Assembly (NCBI GenBank): GCA_017882455.1
Contig: JADGPL010000005.1
Location: 62,001 to 126,000, forward strand
DNA length: 64,000 nucleotides
Direction of reading: 5' to 3'
Origin: Solirubrobacteraceae bacterium
GTDB lineage: Bacteria; Actinomycetota; Thermoleophilia; Solirubrobacterales; Solirubrobacteraceae
The position numbers were made by a program, and so were the translations under genes. The first letter of the stretch is position 1. Every line of letters starts with the position of its first letter. Below, piece after piece: positions 33,116-43,856 of the stretch. Under the pieces are notes generated by a model. That model was given only the letters and a program-made list of their open reading frames with translations. It made no database searches and was not told the DNA's origin.

Positions 33116-33144
33116 GGTGAGAGCGTTCTCACCCGGCGTTTAGC
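33116..33144 (+). promoter_or_regulatory. Shared 29-bp control element, copy before the phosphodiester glycosidase gene
   Basis: GGTGAG, four variable bases, TTCTCACCCG and TTTAGC, matching 31178-31206 at 21 of 29 positions. It lies 28 bp before the ATG at 33173 and 54 bp from the divergent start at 33062, so it could control both genes. GGTGAGAGCGTTCTCACC is a near-perfect palindrome. Confidence 0.5.
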
Positions 33145-33172
33145 TGGGCCGTAGGCGGATGATGGTGAATTC

Positions 33173-34171
33173 ATGGTGGTGCAACAGATCCGCGATACGC
33201 ACAACCGGCGTCGAGGCGCCCTTGCCGCGCTGGTCCTCCTGATCGCCGCAGCCGGCGTCTACGCGAGCGTGGGCGCCGGTCGTACCAACCCCAGACCGAG
33301 CCGCGCCGTCGATGCGGCAACGCACCGGCGCCTGTCCTCGCAGGCGAGGACCCGCGTCGCCACCGTGCCCTCGCCCCCGCCGGCCCCCGCGCTGCAGGTG
33401 ACGGCGCCGCTCGGCCCAGGCGGCGGCTGGAGCACCACGGCGCGCGTCCACGGCCAGCCGGCGGCATGGCTGGCCGAGCGCTCGGGTGTGACGCTGATGC
33501 GCTTCGACCAGAGCCTCGTTCACCTCACCCTCCACGCCGGATACAACGACGGCGGGGAATCCGGGTGGACCTATGGGGACCGCATCACCCCAAGCGAGGT
33601 GCACAAGCTGGTGGCTGCGTTCAACGGCGGCTTCAAGCTCTCCTATTCCGACGTGGGCTTTCTGTCGGGCCACCACCTCGCGGTCGCCCTCAAGTCGGGG
33701 CTGGCCTCGATCGTGACCTATACGGACGGGACGAGCGACATCGGCGCCTGGCGCGCGGGCGTGCCGAGCTCAGGCAAGCCTGTCTTCTCGGTGCTGCAGA
33801 ACCAGCACCTGCTCGTGGACCGCGGCGTAGCGGCGGCGAGCCTCGAAAGCTGCGTGCTCACCTGCTGGGGTGGAACGGTGGGCTCCGTATCGGTCGTGGC
33901 ACGCTCCGGGTTGGGCGTCACGGCAAACGGTCAGCTGGTATGGGCGGCGGGCGAGCAGCTGAGCCCCGCCGGCCTGGCGCACGCCCTCATCGCCGCTGGC
34001 GCCGTACGGGCGATCGAGCTCGACATCAACCCCGATTGGGTCGCGGGATACCTCTACGTGCACCACCCGAGCGGACCCTCGCCCGTCCCCGTCGTTCCGG
34101 GGCAGCACGGCATCGCCGGCGAACTGCTCCACCCCGACAGCCGAGACTTCCTGGCCGTCGTCGCCAACTGA
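33173..34171 (+). CDS. Phosphodiester glycosidase (NAGPA-like) family secreted protein
   Basis: A 332-residue protein with an N-terminal membrane helix (ALAALVLLIAAAGVYASV), a Pro/Ser-rich linker and a C-terminal domain of the phosphodiester glycosidase family (uncovering-enzyme-like, NAGPA). Typical segments are LVAAFNGGFK and SGLGVTANGQLVWAAGEQLSPAGLAHALIAAG followed by AIELDINPDW, which holds conserved acidic residues. These domains remove sugar phosphodiester caps or act on cell-surface glycans. Two cysteines (SCVLTCWGG) may pair. The start ATG is taken at 33173. Confidence 0.8.
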   Translation: MVVQQIRDTHNRRRGALAALVLLIAAAGVYASVGAGRTNPRPSRAVDAATHRRLSSQARTRVATVPSPPPAPALQVTAPLGPGGGWSTTARVHGQPAAWLAERSGVTLMRFDQSLVHLTLHAGYNDGGESGWTYGDRITPSEVHKLVAAFNGGFKLSYSDVGFLSGHHLAVALKSGLASIVTYTDGTSDIGAWRAGVPSSGKPVFSVLQNQHLLVDRGVAAASLESCVLTCWGGTVGSVSVVARSGLGVTANGQLVWAAGEQLSPAGLAHALIAAGAVRAIELDINPDWVAGYLYVHHPSGPSPVPVVPGQHGIAGELLHPDSRDFLAVVAN

Positions 34172-34177
34172 GGAGCC

Positions 34178-34393
34178 TCACGAGGGCTCCTCCTCCGGGC
34201 GCTCCGGTGCCGCGTTCTCCTCGCGTGCCCGGCGCAGCCGCGACTCGGCGCCCTCGTGCCGGCGCAGGAGGTCCCTGAGGCGAGCATCGCTCGTCGGCTT
34301 GGGTCCGTAGGTCTTCGCCTTGTAGAGCTCGTAGCGCTCGCGGTGGTAGCGCGCTTCGGCCTCGAGCTCCTCGAGCCGCCGGCGGCTGATCAT
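34178..34393 (-). CDS. Small charged coiled-coil protein coupled to desaturase
   Basis: A 71-residue, highly charged, helical protein (MISRRRLEELEAEARYHRERYELYKAK at the start) with a glutamate-rich tail. Its ATG overlaps the desaturase stop in an ATGA, which supports translation and a functional link. No membrane segment. I do not recognise the family; a small regulatory or scaffold partner of the desaturase is possible. Confidence 0.6.
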   Translation of the reverse strand: MISRRRLEELEAEARYHRERYELYKAKTYGPKPTSDARLRDLLRRHEGAESRLRRAREENAAPERPEEEPS

Positions 34394-35391
34394 GGCGAGC
34401 TCGGCGGGCTCAGCGGCCGCGGGCGGGTCTTGAGCAGCTCGCGCTCGGGGCTGATGCGCACCACGTCCCACACGAGCCCCACCCGCCCCAATGCCGAGAT
34501 CAACCAGGCGGAGGGGTCGAGCTGCCACCAGCGCAGACCGTGGCGCGCCGAGGTCGGAAAGGCATGGTGGTTGTTGTGCCACGCCTCGCCGAGCGTGGGC
34601 AGCGCCAGCCAGGAGAGATTGCGCGACTCGTCGTCGGTGGGGAAGCGGCGGCGCCCGAAGTAGTGGCACAGCGAGTTGATGGAGAAGGTGGCGTGGTGAA
34701 GGCAGAACATCCGAACGGCTCCACCCCACAGCAATGCTGTCAGGCCACCGACGAGCGTGCCCGTCAAGGCAAGGCCGAGAGCGAACGGAAACGCGAGTCC
34801 GGCGAGCACCCACAGCAGGAACGTGTCGTCGACGAACCGCACGACCGGGTCGGCGAGCAGGTCCTTTGCGTAGCGCTCGCGGTCGGCCAGGGCGTCACCG
34901 CTGAAGATCCAGCCGACGTGAGCGTGGTACAGGCCCGCGAGCGCACCGCGCCAGCCGTTGCCGTGGTCGACGTGAGGGCTGTGCGGGTCTCCCGGCTGAT
35001 CGGAGAACTGATGATGCTTGCGGTGATTTGCGACCCACTCGATCACCGGCCCCTCTACCGCCGCGGAGCCCAGCACCGCAAACAGCGCCCGCAACGGCGC
35101 GCTGGTCTTGAAGCTGCGATGGGTGAACAGGCGATGAAAGCCGACCGTGATGCCCAGGCCGGTCAGGAGATAGGTGAGCGCGAGGACGACCAGGTCCTGC
35201 CAGTGAAGCGCCCCTCCCCAGGCCTGCCAGGCCGCGAGCCCTACGAGCCCCAGCGGCACGAGCATCACGACCACGTTGGCGATGCGGTCGATCGCGGGGG
35301 GCTCGGGCGTCGTCGCCCGCGGGGCGCGCGGCCGGGATACGGGCGAGGAGGAGCGAGGCGGAGCGGCTGGGGGTGCCTGATCGGGAGTCAC
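34390..35391 (-). CDS. Acyl-CoA/acyl-lipid fatty acid desaturase
   Basis: A 333-residue integral membrane di-iron desaturase of the delta-9 stearoyl-CoA type. The three histidine boxes are HRLFTH, HRKHH and HNNHH. Hydrophobic helices flank the boxes (VVVMLVPLGLVGLAAW, LVVLALTYLLTGLGI, LLWVLAGLAFPFALGLAL). It introduces a cis double bond into membrane fatty acids. The GTG at 35391 behind GAGAGGA is preferred to longer readings that run towards the divergent amidotransferase gene. A 71-residue protein is coupled at its 3' end. Confidence 0.92.
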   Translation of the reverse strand: MTPDQAPPAAPPRSSSPVSRPRAPRATTPEPPAIDRIANVVVMLVPLGLVGLAAWQAWGGALHWQDLVVLALTYLLTGLGITVGFHRLFTHRSFKTSAPLRALFAVLGSAAVEGPVIEWVANHRKHHQFSDQPGDPHSPHVDHGNGWRGALAGLYHAHVGWIFSGDALADRERYAKDLLADPVVRFVDDTFLLWVLAGLAFPFALGLALTGTLVGGLTALLWGGAVRMFCLHHATFSINSLCHYFGRRRFPTDDESRNLSWLALPTLGEAWHNNHHAFPTSARHGLRWWQLDPSAWLISALGRVGLVWDVVRISPERELLKTRPRPLSPPSSP

Positions 35392-35450
35392 GGGTCCTCT
35401 CCAGGCTACGCCGATTCGTCGCCGGTGCCTCCGCCGGGTAGGCTCACGCC

Positions 35451-36296
35451 GTGTGCCGTCTGTTCGGGATGAGCGCCGGATCGAAGCCCGTGCGAGCGAC
35501 GTTCTGGCTGCTGGATGCGCCTGACAGCCTGTCCGCGCAGAGCCATCGCGAGCCGGACGGAACGGGGCTGGGCTGGTTCGCCCCCGACGGTACGCCCCAC
35601 GTCGCAAAGCAGCCGATCGCAGCCTTCGGGGACGCTGATTTCGCGAGAGAGGCGCGAGAGCTCGCATCGAGAACCTTCGTGGCACACATCCGCTTCGCCT
35701 CCACGGGAGCGCTCGAACTGCGCAACACTCACCCCTTCGAGCTCGAGGGGCGACTGTTCGCCCACAACGGGGTCATCCAGGAGCTTCCCCTGCTCGAGCG
35801 TCACCTGGGTGAGGCGCTGGACCTGGTCGATGGGGACACGGACTCCGAGCGCTTCTTTGCGCTCATCACGCGGGAGATCGCATCCCGCGGCGGAGACGTG
35901 GGCGCGGGGATCGAGGCGGCATGCACATGGGTCGCGGCGAATCTTCCAGTGCTGGCGATCAACTTCGTGCTCGCCACACACGACTCCGTGTGGGCGCTGC
36001 GCTATCCGGAGACCCATCCGCTCTTCCTGCTGGAGCGAGAACCGGGCGAGCCGCTCGAGCACGCCAGCACGCTCGGATCTCGTGTGCGCTCCCCCGACGG
36101 CGCCGGTCGTCCGCTCGTGGTGATCGCGAGCGAGCGGATGGACGCGGACCCGAGCTGGCGTGCGCTCCCCGCGGGCGAGCTGATTCAGGTCACCGAGTCG
36201 CTCGAGGTTCATCGGCGGCGGATCCTCGATCGGCCACCCGCGCATCCGCTCTCGCCGGCCGACCTCGAGGACGGAGCGCGCGCCTCCCAGGCCTGA
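35451..36296 (+). CDS. Class II glutamine amidotransferase
   Basis: A 281-residue protein with an N-terminal nucleophile fold like the glutaminase domain of GlmS/YafJ. Cys2 (MCRLFG) is the catalytic nucleophile after Met removal. AHIRFASTGALELRNTHPFELEGRLFAHNG contains the conserved glutamine-binding residues. There is no fused synthase domain, so it is a stand-alone EgtC/YafJ-like protein. The GTG start follows TAGGCT by exactly six bases, indicating a leaderless transcript, with TTCGTC 18 bp further upstream. Reaction partner unknown. Confidence 0.88.
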   Translation: MCRLFGMSAGSKPVRATFWLLDAPDSLSAQSHREPDGTGLGWFAPDGTPHVAKQPIAAFGDADFAREARELASRTFVAHIRFASTGALELRNTHPFELEGRLFAHNGVIQELPLLERHLGEALDLVDGDTDSERFFALITREIASRGGDVGAGIEAACTWVAANLPVLAINFVLATHDSVWALRYPETHPLFLLEREPGEPLEHASTLGSRVRSPDGAGRPLVVIASERMDADPSWRALPAGELIQVTESLEVHRRRILDRPPAHPLSPADLEDGARASQA

Positions 36297-36321
36297 GCGC
36301 GGCGGGCGCTACTGTTGAGCG

Positions 36322-37242
36322 ATGGGCTCAGCCGAGCCGGCGCTCTCATATGAGAAGTGGGCCGCGACCTGTGACACCCTGCACGCGCACACGCAGGTAC
36401 TCGGCAAGCTGGCGGTCGCGCTGGCGCCGCCCGAGCCCGAGCTCCAGCATGCCGCCCTGCGCTTGAGCGCCCGAGGCTGGGAGACCGCGCCCCTACCCGC
36501 CCCCGACGGCTCGGGCGCGTTCGTGGCCGTGCTCGACCTGCACCGGCACGAGGCCGCGGTCGAGCACAGCGACGGACGCTCGCTGCGCGTGGCGCTGACA
36601 CCGGATCGAGCCGTTGGCGCGGTCACGCGCGAGCTGCTGGCGAGCGTGAGGAGCCTCGCCGGGGATGTGAGCATCGACCCGACGCCGCAGGAGGTGCAGT
36701 GGAGCGATCCCCTCGACGAGGACGAGCGGCACGCGACCTACGAGCCCACGCAGGTGGCCTCGTACTTCGCCGCGGCCACGCGGGCAGCGCTGGTCCTCGC
36801 CGAGCTCAGGGCTCCGTTCCGCGGGCGCTCGACACCGGTGAACGCATGGTGGGGGTCCTTCGACCTCGCCGTCAGCCTCTTCTCCGGCCTGCCCGCAGAC
36901 CCACCGTCCGAAGACTTCATCATGCGCAACGCGATGGACGCGCAGGAGGTTGCGGTCGGCTGGTGGCCGGGGGATCCCCGCTACGGCAAGGCCGCCTTCT
37001 ACGCGTATGCGCACCCGGCACCCGAGAGCTTCTCCTCGGCGACTCTCTCTCCGCCGCAGGCCCGCTGGGAGAGCGCGCTCGGCGAGTACATCCTGGACTG
37101 GGAGGACGTCCTGGCGGCTCCCGACCCCCACGCCGCCGGTGTGGAGTTCGCGCGCTCGGCCTTCCGTCACGCCTGCCAGGTGTGCGACTGGGATCCGGCG
37201 CTCGCCGCCAGCGCAGAGGGAAAGCCTCCGCCGGTTCAGTGA
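36322..37242 (+). CDS. DUF5996 family protein
   Basis: A 306-residue protein of the DUF5996 family, widespread in actinobacteria. Recognisable parts are the N-terminal WAATCDTLHAHTQVLGKLAVAL, the ALRLSARGWETAPLP segment and PVNAWWGSFDLAVSLFSG near the middle. No catalytic function is established. TACTGT lies exactly six bases before the ATG, so the transcript is probably leaderless and independent of the upstream gene despite a 25-bp gap. Confidence 0.82.
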   Translation: MGSAEPALSYEKWAATCDTLHAHTQVLGKLAVALAPPEPELQHAALRLSARGWETAPLPAPDGSGAFVAVLDLHRHEAAVEHSDGRSLRVALTPDRAVGAVTRELLASVRSLAGDVSIDPTPQEVQWSDPLDEDERHATYEPTQVASYFAAATRAALVLAELRAPFRGRSTPVNAWWGSFDLAVSLFSGLPADPPSEDFIMRNAMDAQEVAVGWWPGDPRYGKAAFYAYAHPAPESFSSATLSPPQARWESALGEYILDWEDVLAAPDPHAAGVEFARSAFRHACQVCDWDPALAASAEGKPPPVQ

Positions 37243-37263
37243 ATGGCGCGGCGGCCCCTGCGC

Positions 37264-37320
37264 TCACCCCTTCGGCGGCAGCTCACGGACGCGGTGGGCG
37301 AGGTCCTCGTCGTAGGCCAT
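37264..37320 (-). pseudogene. TfoX-like N-terminal fragment
   Basis: An 18-codon reading, MAYDEDLAHRVRELPPKG then stop, matches the beginning of TfoX N-terminal-domain proteins (typically MAYDEDLAERVRALL and onward), which are normally about 110 residues. A CGGGAG sequence precedes the ATG. It lies 14 bp after the DUF2277 stop on the same strand. The rest of the gene is missing, so I read it as a truncated remnant; a coincidental match cannot be excluded. Confidence 0.45.
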
Positions 37321-37334
37321 CTCCCGAGTGGAGG

Positions 37335-37604
37335 CTAGGCGGCGAAGCGCTGGGCCGCCCGCTCGCGGCGCTTGGCCGCCTCGAGCTCGCGGTTCTTGGG
37401 CGGAGCCGAGGTGACCAGGCCGTCGAGCAGCCGCGCGCTCGCCAGCGCCACGTCCTCGACAGCCCGCTCGAACGCCTGGGCATTGGCCTGCGAGGGCTTG
37501 GTCGAGCCGCTGATCTTGCGGACGTACTGCAGGGCGGCCTCCCGGATCTCAGCCTCCGAGGCGGGCGGCTCGTAGTTGTGGAGCGATCTGATGTTTCTGC
37601 ACAT
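37335..37604 (-). CDS. DUF2277 family protein
   Basis: An 89-residue protein of the DUF2277 family, recognised from MCRNIRSLHNYEPPASEAEI and the following ALQYVRKISGSTKP. Function is not known; the family is small, soluble and has a conserved N-terminal Cys-Arg-Asn-Ile. The ATG at 37604 has TACGCT exactly six bases upstream (leaderless pattern), which supports this start over a longer one at 37646. A TfoX-like fragment follows. Confidence 0.88.
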   Translation of the reverse strand: MCRNIRSLHNYEPPASEAEIREAALQYVRKISGSTKPSQANAQAFERAVEDVALASARLLDGLVTSAPPKNRELEAAKRRERAAQRFAA

Positions 37605-37642
37605 GGGCACAGCGTAATACGAGCGGACCACTCGCTCGAGGC

Positions 37643-38422
37643 TCACCCCAGCGTGTCGATCAGATCCGCCACCGAGTCGACGATCCGCGAGGCGCGAAAG
37701 GGGTGGCGCTCGGCCTCCTCACGAGTCGTGACGCCACTCAGCACGAGGATCGTCTCCATCCCGGCCTCCAGGCCGGAGACGATGTCGGTGTCCATGCGAT
37801 CCCCGACCATCGCCGCGGTCTCGGAGTGGGCATCGATGGCGTTCAGCGCCGAGCGCATCATCAGCGGGTTCGGCTTGCCCACGAAGTAGGGCTCCACGCC
37901 CGTGGCCCGGCTGATCAGCGCGGCCACCGATCCGGTGGCCGGGAGCGGACCCTGCGTGCTCGGTCCCGTGGCGTCGGGGTTGGTGGCGATGAAGCGCGCG
38001 CCGCCAGCGATCAGGCGAATGGCGCGGGTTATGCGCTCGAAGGAGTAGGTGCGCGTCTCGCCGAGCACGACGTAGTCGGGCGCCCGATCGGTGAGCGTGT
38101 AGCCGGCGTCGTGCAGCGCCGTGGTCAGGCCGGCCTCCCCGATCACGAAGGCCGACCCGCGCGGGCGCTGGTCCTCCAGGAAGCGGGCCGTGGCGAGCGC
38201 CGAGGTCCAGATCGCCTCCTCGGGCACCTCCAGGCCGCTCGCACCGAGCCGCGCCACCAAGTCGCGGCGGGTGTAGATCGAGTTGTTGGTGAGCACCAGG
38301 AACGGCATGCCGAGCTCGCGCAGCCGGGTGAGAAAGCGATCGGCCCCGGGAATAGCCAGCTCCTCGCGCACGAGCACGCCGTCCATGTCCATCAGCCATG
38401 AGCGGATCTCGCGCTCGGTCAT
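37643..38422 (-). CDS. HAD-IIA family sugar-phosphatase (NagD-like)
   Basis: A 259-residue HAD hydrolase of subfamily IIA. Motif I is LMDMDGVLV (both aspartates), motif II is VLTNNS, the motif III lysine is in GKPNPLMM and motif IV is [10 protein letters not shown]. The C2-type cap domain lies between motifs II and III. It dephosphorylates small phosphate esters such as nucleotide or sugar phosphates. It ends 38 bp before the DUF2277 start on the same strand and is divergent from the DUF4235 gene. Confidence 0.9.
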   Translation of the reverse strand: MTEREIRSWLMDMDGVLVREELAIPGADRFLTRLRELGMPFLVLTNNSIYTRRDLVARLGASGLEVPEEAIWTSALATARFLEDQRPRGSAFVIGEAGLTTALHDAGYTLTDRAPDYVVLGETRTYSFERITRAIRLIAGGARFIATNPDATGPSTQGPLPATGSVAALISRATGVEPYFVGKPNPLMMRSALNAIDAHSETAAMVGDRMDTDIVSGLEAGMETILVLSGVTTREEAERHPFRASRIVDSVADLIDTLG

Positions 38423-38484
38423 CGAGGCTAGGATGACGCACTCTGCTCCGAGGACGAACCCTCGGGGTATGCGAGGGTAGGGGC

Positions 38485-38772
38485 ATGAGCAAACTGATCT
38501 TTCTGCCGGTGAGCGCCGCCGCCGGCCTCCTCTCAGGGCTGATCGGCAAGAAGCTGTTCGATCGCGTGTGGCGGTTGATCGACGAGAACGATCCTCCTCG
38601 CGCCGAGCAGCGACGCATCAACCCCGGCAAGCTCGCGCTTGCCCTTGCGCTCGAGGGCGCGCTGTTCCGGGCCGTGAAGGGCCTCGTCGACCACGCCTCA
38701 CGTGAGGGCTTCGCGCGGGTGACGGGCATCTGGCCGGGCGAGAAGGAGCAAGCGCAACCCGAGTCGGCGTGA
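38485..38772 (+). CDS. DUF4235 family membrane protein
   Basis: A 95-residue protein with two hydrophobic segments, one at residues 4-25 ([22 protein letters not shown]) and one near 50-65 ([19 protein letters not shown]). This is the arrangement of DUF4235 proteins in actinobacteria. Function unknown. Its stop overlaps the GTG of the following epimerase gene (GTGA). Confidence 0.8.
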   Translation: MSKLIFLPVSAAAGLLSGLIGKKLFDRVWRLIDENDPPRAEQRRINPGKLALALALEGALFRAVKGLVDHASREGFARVTGIWPGEKEQAQPESA

Positions 38773-39692
38773 GCGTCCCGCCCTCGGGCCGACAGTTCGA
38801 GATCGGACTGGGGAAACAGCGCGCCACCGTCGTGGAGGTCGGTGGGGGCATCCGCGAGTACGCCGTGGGCGAGCGAGCCGTGCTCGAGCCCTATCCGCTT
38901 CAGTCCATCTGCGACGGCGCTCACGGCGCGCCGCTGATCCCATGGCCCAACCGCGTGGCCGGCGGTCGCTACCGCTTCGACGGCAGCGACCATCAGCTCG
39001 CGCTCACGGAGCCCACGCGCGGCAACGCCATCCACGGACTCCTGCGCTGGCGCCCGTGGAGCATGCGCGAGCATGGACCTTTCCACGCGATCTTGCAGAC
39101 CCGGCTGCTCCCGACGCCTGGCTATCCGTTCGCGCTCGATCTCCAGATCGCCTACCAGCTCGGCCGCGCAGGGCTGACCGTCGCCACGACCGCCGTCAAC
39201 ATCGGCGAGCGTCCGTGTCCCTACGGCGCCGGGCAGCATCCCTATCTCTCGCCGGGGCACGGCATGGTCGACGACTGCGCCCTGGAGGTGCCCGCCGCAA
39301 GACGGCTCGCGACAGACGAGCGCATGATCCCCACCGCCGATGAGCCGGTCGCCGGCACGGCCTTCGATTTCCGCCGTGCCCGCCCGATCGGCACGATGGC
39401 GCTCGACGTGGCGCTCACGGATCTCGCCCGCGCGGAGGGCGCCCGCGCCACGGTGCGACTGACCGGTCCCGATGGGCGCTGCGTTGAGCTGTGGGTGGAC
39501 GAGCACCACGGCTTCCTCGAGCTCTTCACCGGCGACAGCCTCGAGCCGTCGCGGCGGCGGCGGGGGCTTGCGGTGGAGCCGATGACGTGCGCCCCCAACG
39601 CCTTCCAGAGCGGTGACGGGCTGCTGCGACTCGAGCCGGGGGAGTCGATCACGACCAGCTGGGGAGTCGGGCTGACGGACACGCCCGGCTGA
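38769..39692 (+). CDS. Aldose 1-epimerase (galactose mutarotase family)
   Basis: A 307-residue beta-sandwich epimerase. Active-site features are RGNAIHGLLRW, the catalytic histidine in GAGQHPYLSPG and a glutamate in HHGFLELFTGD. It interconverts anomers of an aldose. The GTG start overlaps the DUF4235 stop. It is convergent with the membrane protein gene ending at 39699. Confidence 0.9.
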   Translation: MSVPPSGRQFEIGLGKQRATVVEVGGGIREYAVGERAVLEPYPLQSICDGAHGAPLIPWPNRVAGGRYRFDGSDHQLALTEPTRGNAIHGLLRWRPWSMREHGPFHAILQTRLLPTPGYPFALDLQIAYQLGRAGLTVATTAVNIGERPCPYGAGQHPYLSPGHGMVDDCALEVPAARRLATDERMIPTADEPVAGTAFDFRRARPIGTMALDVALTDLARAEGARATVRLTGPDGRCVELWVDEHHGFLELFTGDSLEPSRRRRGLAVEPMTCAPNAFQSGDGLLRLEPGESITTSWGVGLTDTPG

Positions 39693-39698
39693 CGGGCC

Positions 39699-40343
39699 TC
39701 AGATCCAGCCCAGCAGCGGTCCGAAGAGGAGGCCTGCCACCAGATCGAGCGCGGCCAGCGAGCCGACCACCCGCAGCTGGCGCGAGCGCCTCGGCATGTC
39801 GTGCACCCAGAAGGCGACCACGTAGAAGGTGAGGTAGCCGAACACCACGATCACGGGCCAGCTCGCCACGTTCCACCACCAGTAGTACCAGTGAAAGACG
39901 CCGTCGGCGTGCAGCAGCAGCTCGACGCCCACCGACACGAGCGACAGCGCGATCGCGATCGCCCAGCGGTTGGGGAGGCCGAGAATGCGAGCGTCGCGCT
40001 GCGCGGGCAGGAGCTTGGCGAAGACGATCCCGTTGACGGCGAAGAACAGCGAGATCTCGATCGTGAGGCCGATCAGGATCACGAAGCTGCTGTTGCCCGT
40101 AACCGTCCACAGCGCTGCGTGACCGTCGAAGTGCAGGACCAGGGCGTTGACGATCTCGTTGGCCCAGTCCATCAGCCAGAAGGCGATCCCGGCGAGCACC
40201 ACGCTCCAGTTGGCGCGCTCGACCTCGACCGCGTACACGTAGACGACGAGCCCGAGGAGCGTGACCGTGGACCAGTCGAGGTGATCGGGGGCGCGCAGCA
40301 GGTGCTCGGCCTGGCGCGTGAACTCGGGGATGCTCGCGAGCAT
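39699..40343 (-). CDS. Multispan membrane protein of unknown function
   Basis: A 214-residue protein with about six transmembrane helices, including LLGLVVYVYAVEV, VVLAGIAFWLMDWANEIVN, FVILIGLTIEISLFFAVNGIVF, AIAIALSLVSVGVELLL and VIVVFGYLTFYVVAFWV. An aromatic patch HWYYWWWNVASWP lies between helices 4 and 5. I do not recognise the family. The ATG lies just beyond the end of the degraded wax ester synthase reading frame on the same strand, so it was probably downstream of that gene before the latter decayed. Confidence 0.75.
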   Translation of the reverse strand: MLASIPEFTRQAEHLLRAPDHLDWSTVTLLGLVVYVYAVEVERANWSVVLAGIAFWLMDWANEIVNALVLHFDGHAALWTVTGNSSFVILIGLTIEISLFFAVNGIVFAKLLPAQRDARILGLPNRWAIAIALSLVSVGVELLLHADGVFHWYYWWWNVASWPVIVVFGYLTFYVVAFWVHDMPRRSRQLRVVGSLAALDLVAGLLFGPLLGWI

Positions 40344-40347
40344 CAGC

Positions 40348-41452
40348 TCAGGCGGTCTCGCGAGATGCGCCTGTCCTGGCCTTCGCCGCGGGGCGCGCGG
40401 AGCGCTGCACGTCGCCGGCAACCGCCTGCTTGGACTGCTTGATCCCATCCATCTCGGCGCGGATGCTCGCCAGTCTCGCCGCCGGGTCGAGCAGGCCGAC
40501 CGGCAGACCTGCGAACACGGCCGAGACGCGGTTGTTGTAGACCCCCTTCTCGCCGCGGCGGCGGACCGACACGGGCACCATCGTGCGCACCGTCTGCCCC
40601 TCGGCGACGCGCTCGCCGCCGCGAGAGCAGAAGCTCGCGGAAGCCATGGGTGATGATCGTGAGCACGACGTCGTTGACCGTCCCCCCGAGCTCCTCGCGG
40701 ACGGCCTTGACGTCGCCCAGCGATGCCTGCGCCCAGCTCCAGCGCCTGTGCGGGCCGATCGGACCGGTGAGCGATGAGGATCCGACCGGTCGCATGGCGC
40801 CTCCGGCCGAGACGGTCGCCCGCGCGATCTCGGCGACCGAGCGCAGGGTCTCCCCGGGTGCGCGCAGCGCCTGACGGAGGGCCTGCAGCTGGCCGGCGGG
40901 GCTGAGACGCTGGCGCAGCGAGCCTGCCAGGACCTCCACGCCGGAGGGCTCGGGCGGAGCGGACCAGGGCCTCGGCAACGCGACCGGTGAGCTGTCGGAG
41001 AACATCACCGACATCAGGTCTGTCGCGGCCACGCCGTCGACCATGCAGTGGTGGACCTTTGACAGCAGCGCCCAGCGGCCGCGGTCGAGGCCCTCGACCA
41101 CCCACAGCTCCCACAGCGGCTTGTTGCGGTCGAGGTGCTGGGAGAAGATGCGGCTCGCCATCTGGCGCAGCTGGAGGTCGCTCCCCGGCACCGGGACGGC
41201 AGCGTGGCGCACGTGGTAGGAGAGGCTGAAGTGGGGATCGTCGACCCAGGCGGGCGGTCCGACGGCGAGCGGGACGAAGCGAACCTTCTGGCGGTAGCGG
41301 GGGACGAGCGTGAGCTTGCCCTCCACCATCGCCTTGAACTCATCGAACGGAGGCGGTGGCCCCGCGAAGATGCTGACTCCGCCGATGTGCATCGGCGTGG
41401 CGTCGTTCTCGACGTGCAGGAACGACGAGTCGATCGGGCTCATCCACTCCAT
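40348..41452 (-). pseudogene. Broken wax ester synthase/diacylglycerol acyltransferase (WS/DGAT)
   Basis: The N-terminal 270 codons encode a clear WS/DGAT: MSPIDSSFLHVEN, the active-site HHCMVDG and the NDVVLTIITHGFRELL segment. Near 40612-40622, in a CGGCGG run, the frame shifts by one base. Homology then continues in another frame (TVRTMVPVSVRRRGEKGVYNN, then GLLDPAARLASIRAEMDGIK) to a stop at 40348. The total is about 368 codons, roughly 90-100 short of the usual 450-470, so the C-terminus is also missing. It would have made storage wax esters or triacylglycerol. The frameshift alone could be a sequencing error, but the truncation would remain. Confidence 0.8.
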
Positions 41453-41602
41453 ACGTCCTCCCCTCCCAGGCCTAGACGGCGACGACCGGTGCGGTGCGAC
41501 CGCACGCCGGACACACTACGCCGAAGGCACCCGCCGGGTCCGCCTCACGCCGCCCAAGCGGAGCAGCGCGCCCTCGCCACTGGTCCTCTAGGCTCGCCGG
41601 CG

Positions 41603-42511
<909 letters not shown>

Positions 42512-42547
42512 CGGCGCTCGGCGTCGGGGAGCGTTCAGATGGCGCGG

Positions 42548-42568
42548 GCGCTCGGACGCCGCGAGCGC
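42548..42568. terminator. Hairpin between convergent amidase and aldo/keto reductase genes
   Basis: GCGCTCG and CGAGCGC are perfect 7-bp inverted repeats around a 7-base loop, within the 57-bp gap between two convergent stops. No T-tract follows on either strand, so termination is inferred from position. Confidence 0.4.
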
Positions 42569-43621
<1,053 letters not shown>

Positions 43622-43856
43622 GAGCGATGCGTTCGAGCGCCTGGTTCAGGCAACCTCGTTCTCGATAGCTACCCGCATTGGACCCCTATCAAATCAGAGA
43701 AGAGACGCATCTAGATCGCCGGCGAGGGCTATCCTGCCCGTTGGCCACGACCTCACGGTGCGGCCAATCGCCAAATTGTGTCCGGGAGGTTTCAGCGATG
43801 GTCAGGCGGTCTTCACGCAACGGTACGCGCGTCAAGCTCTCGGCACCGACCGGAAT

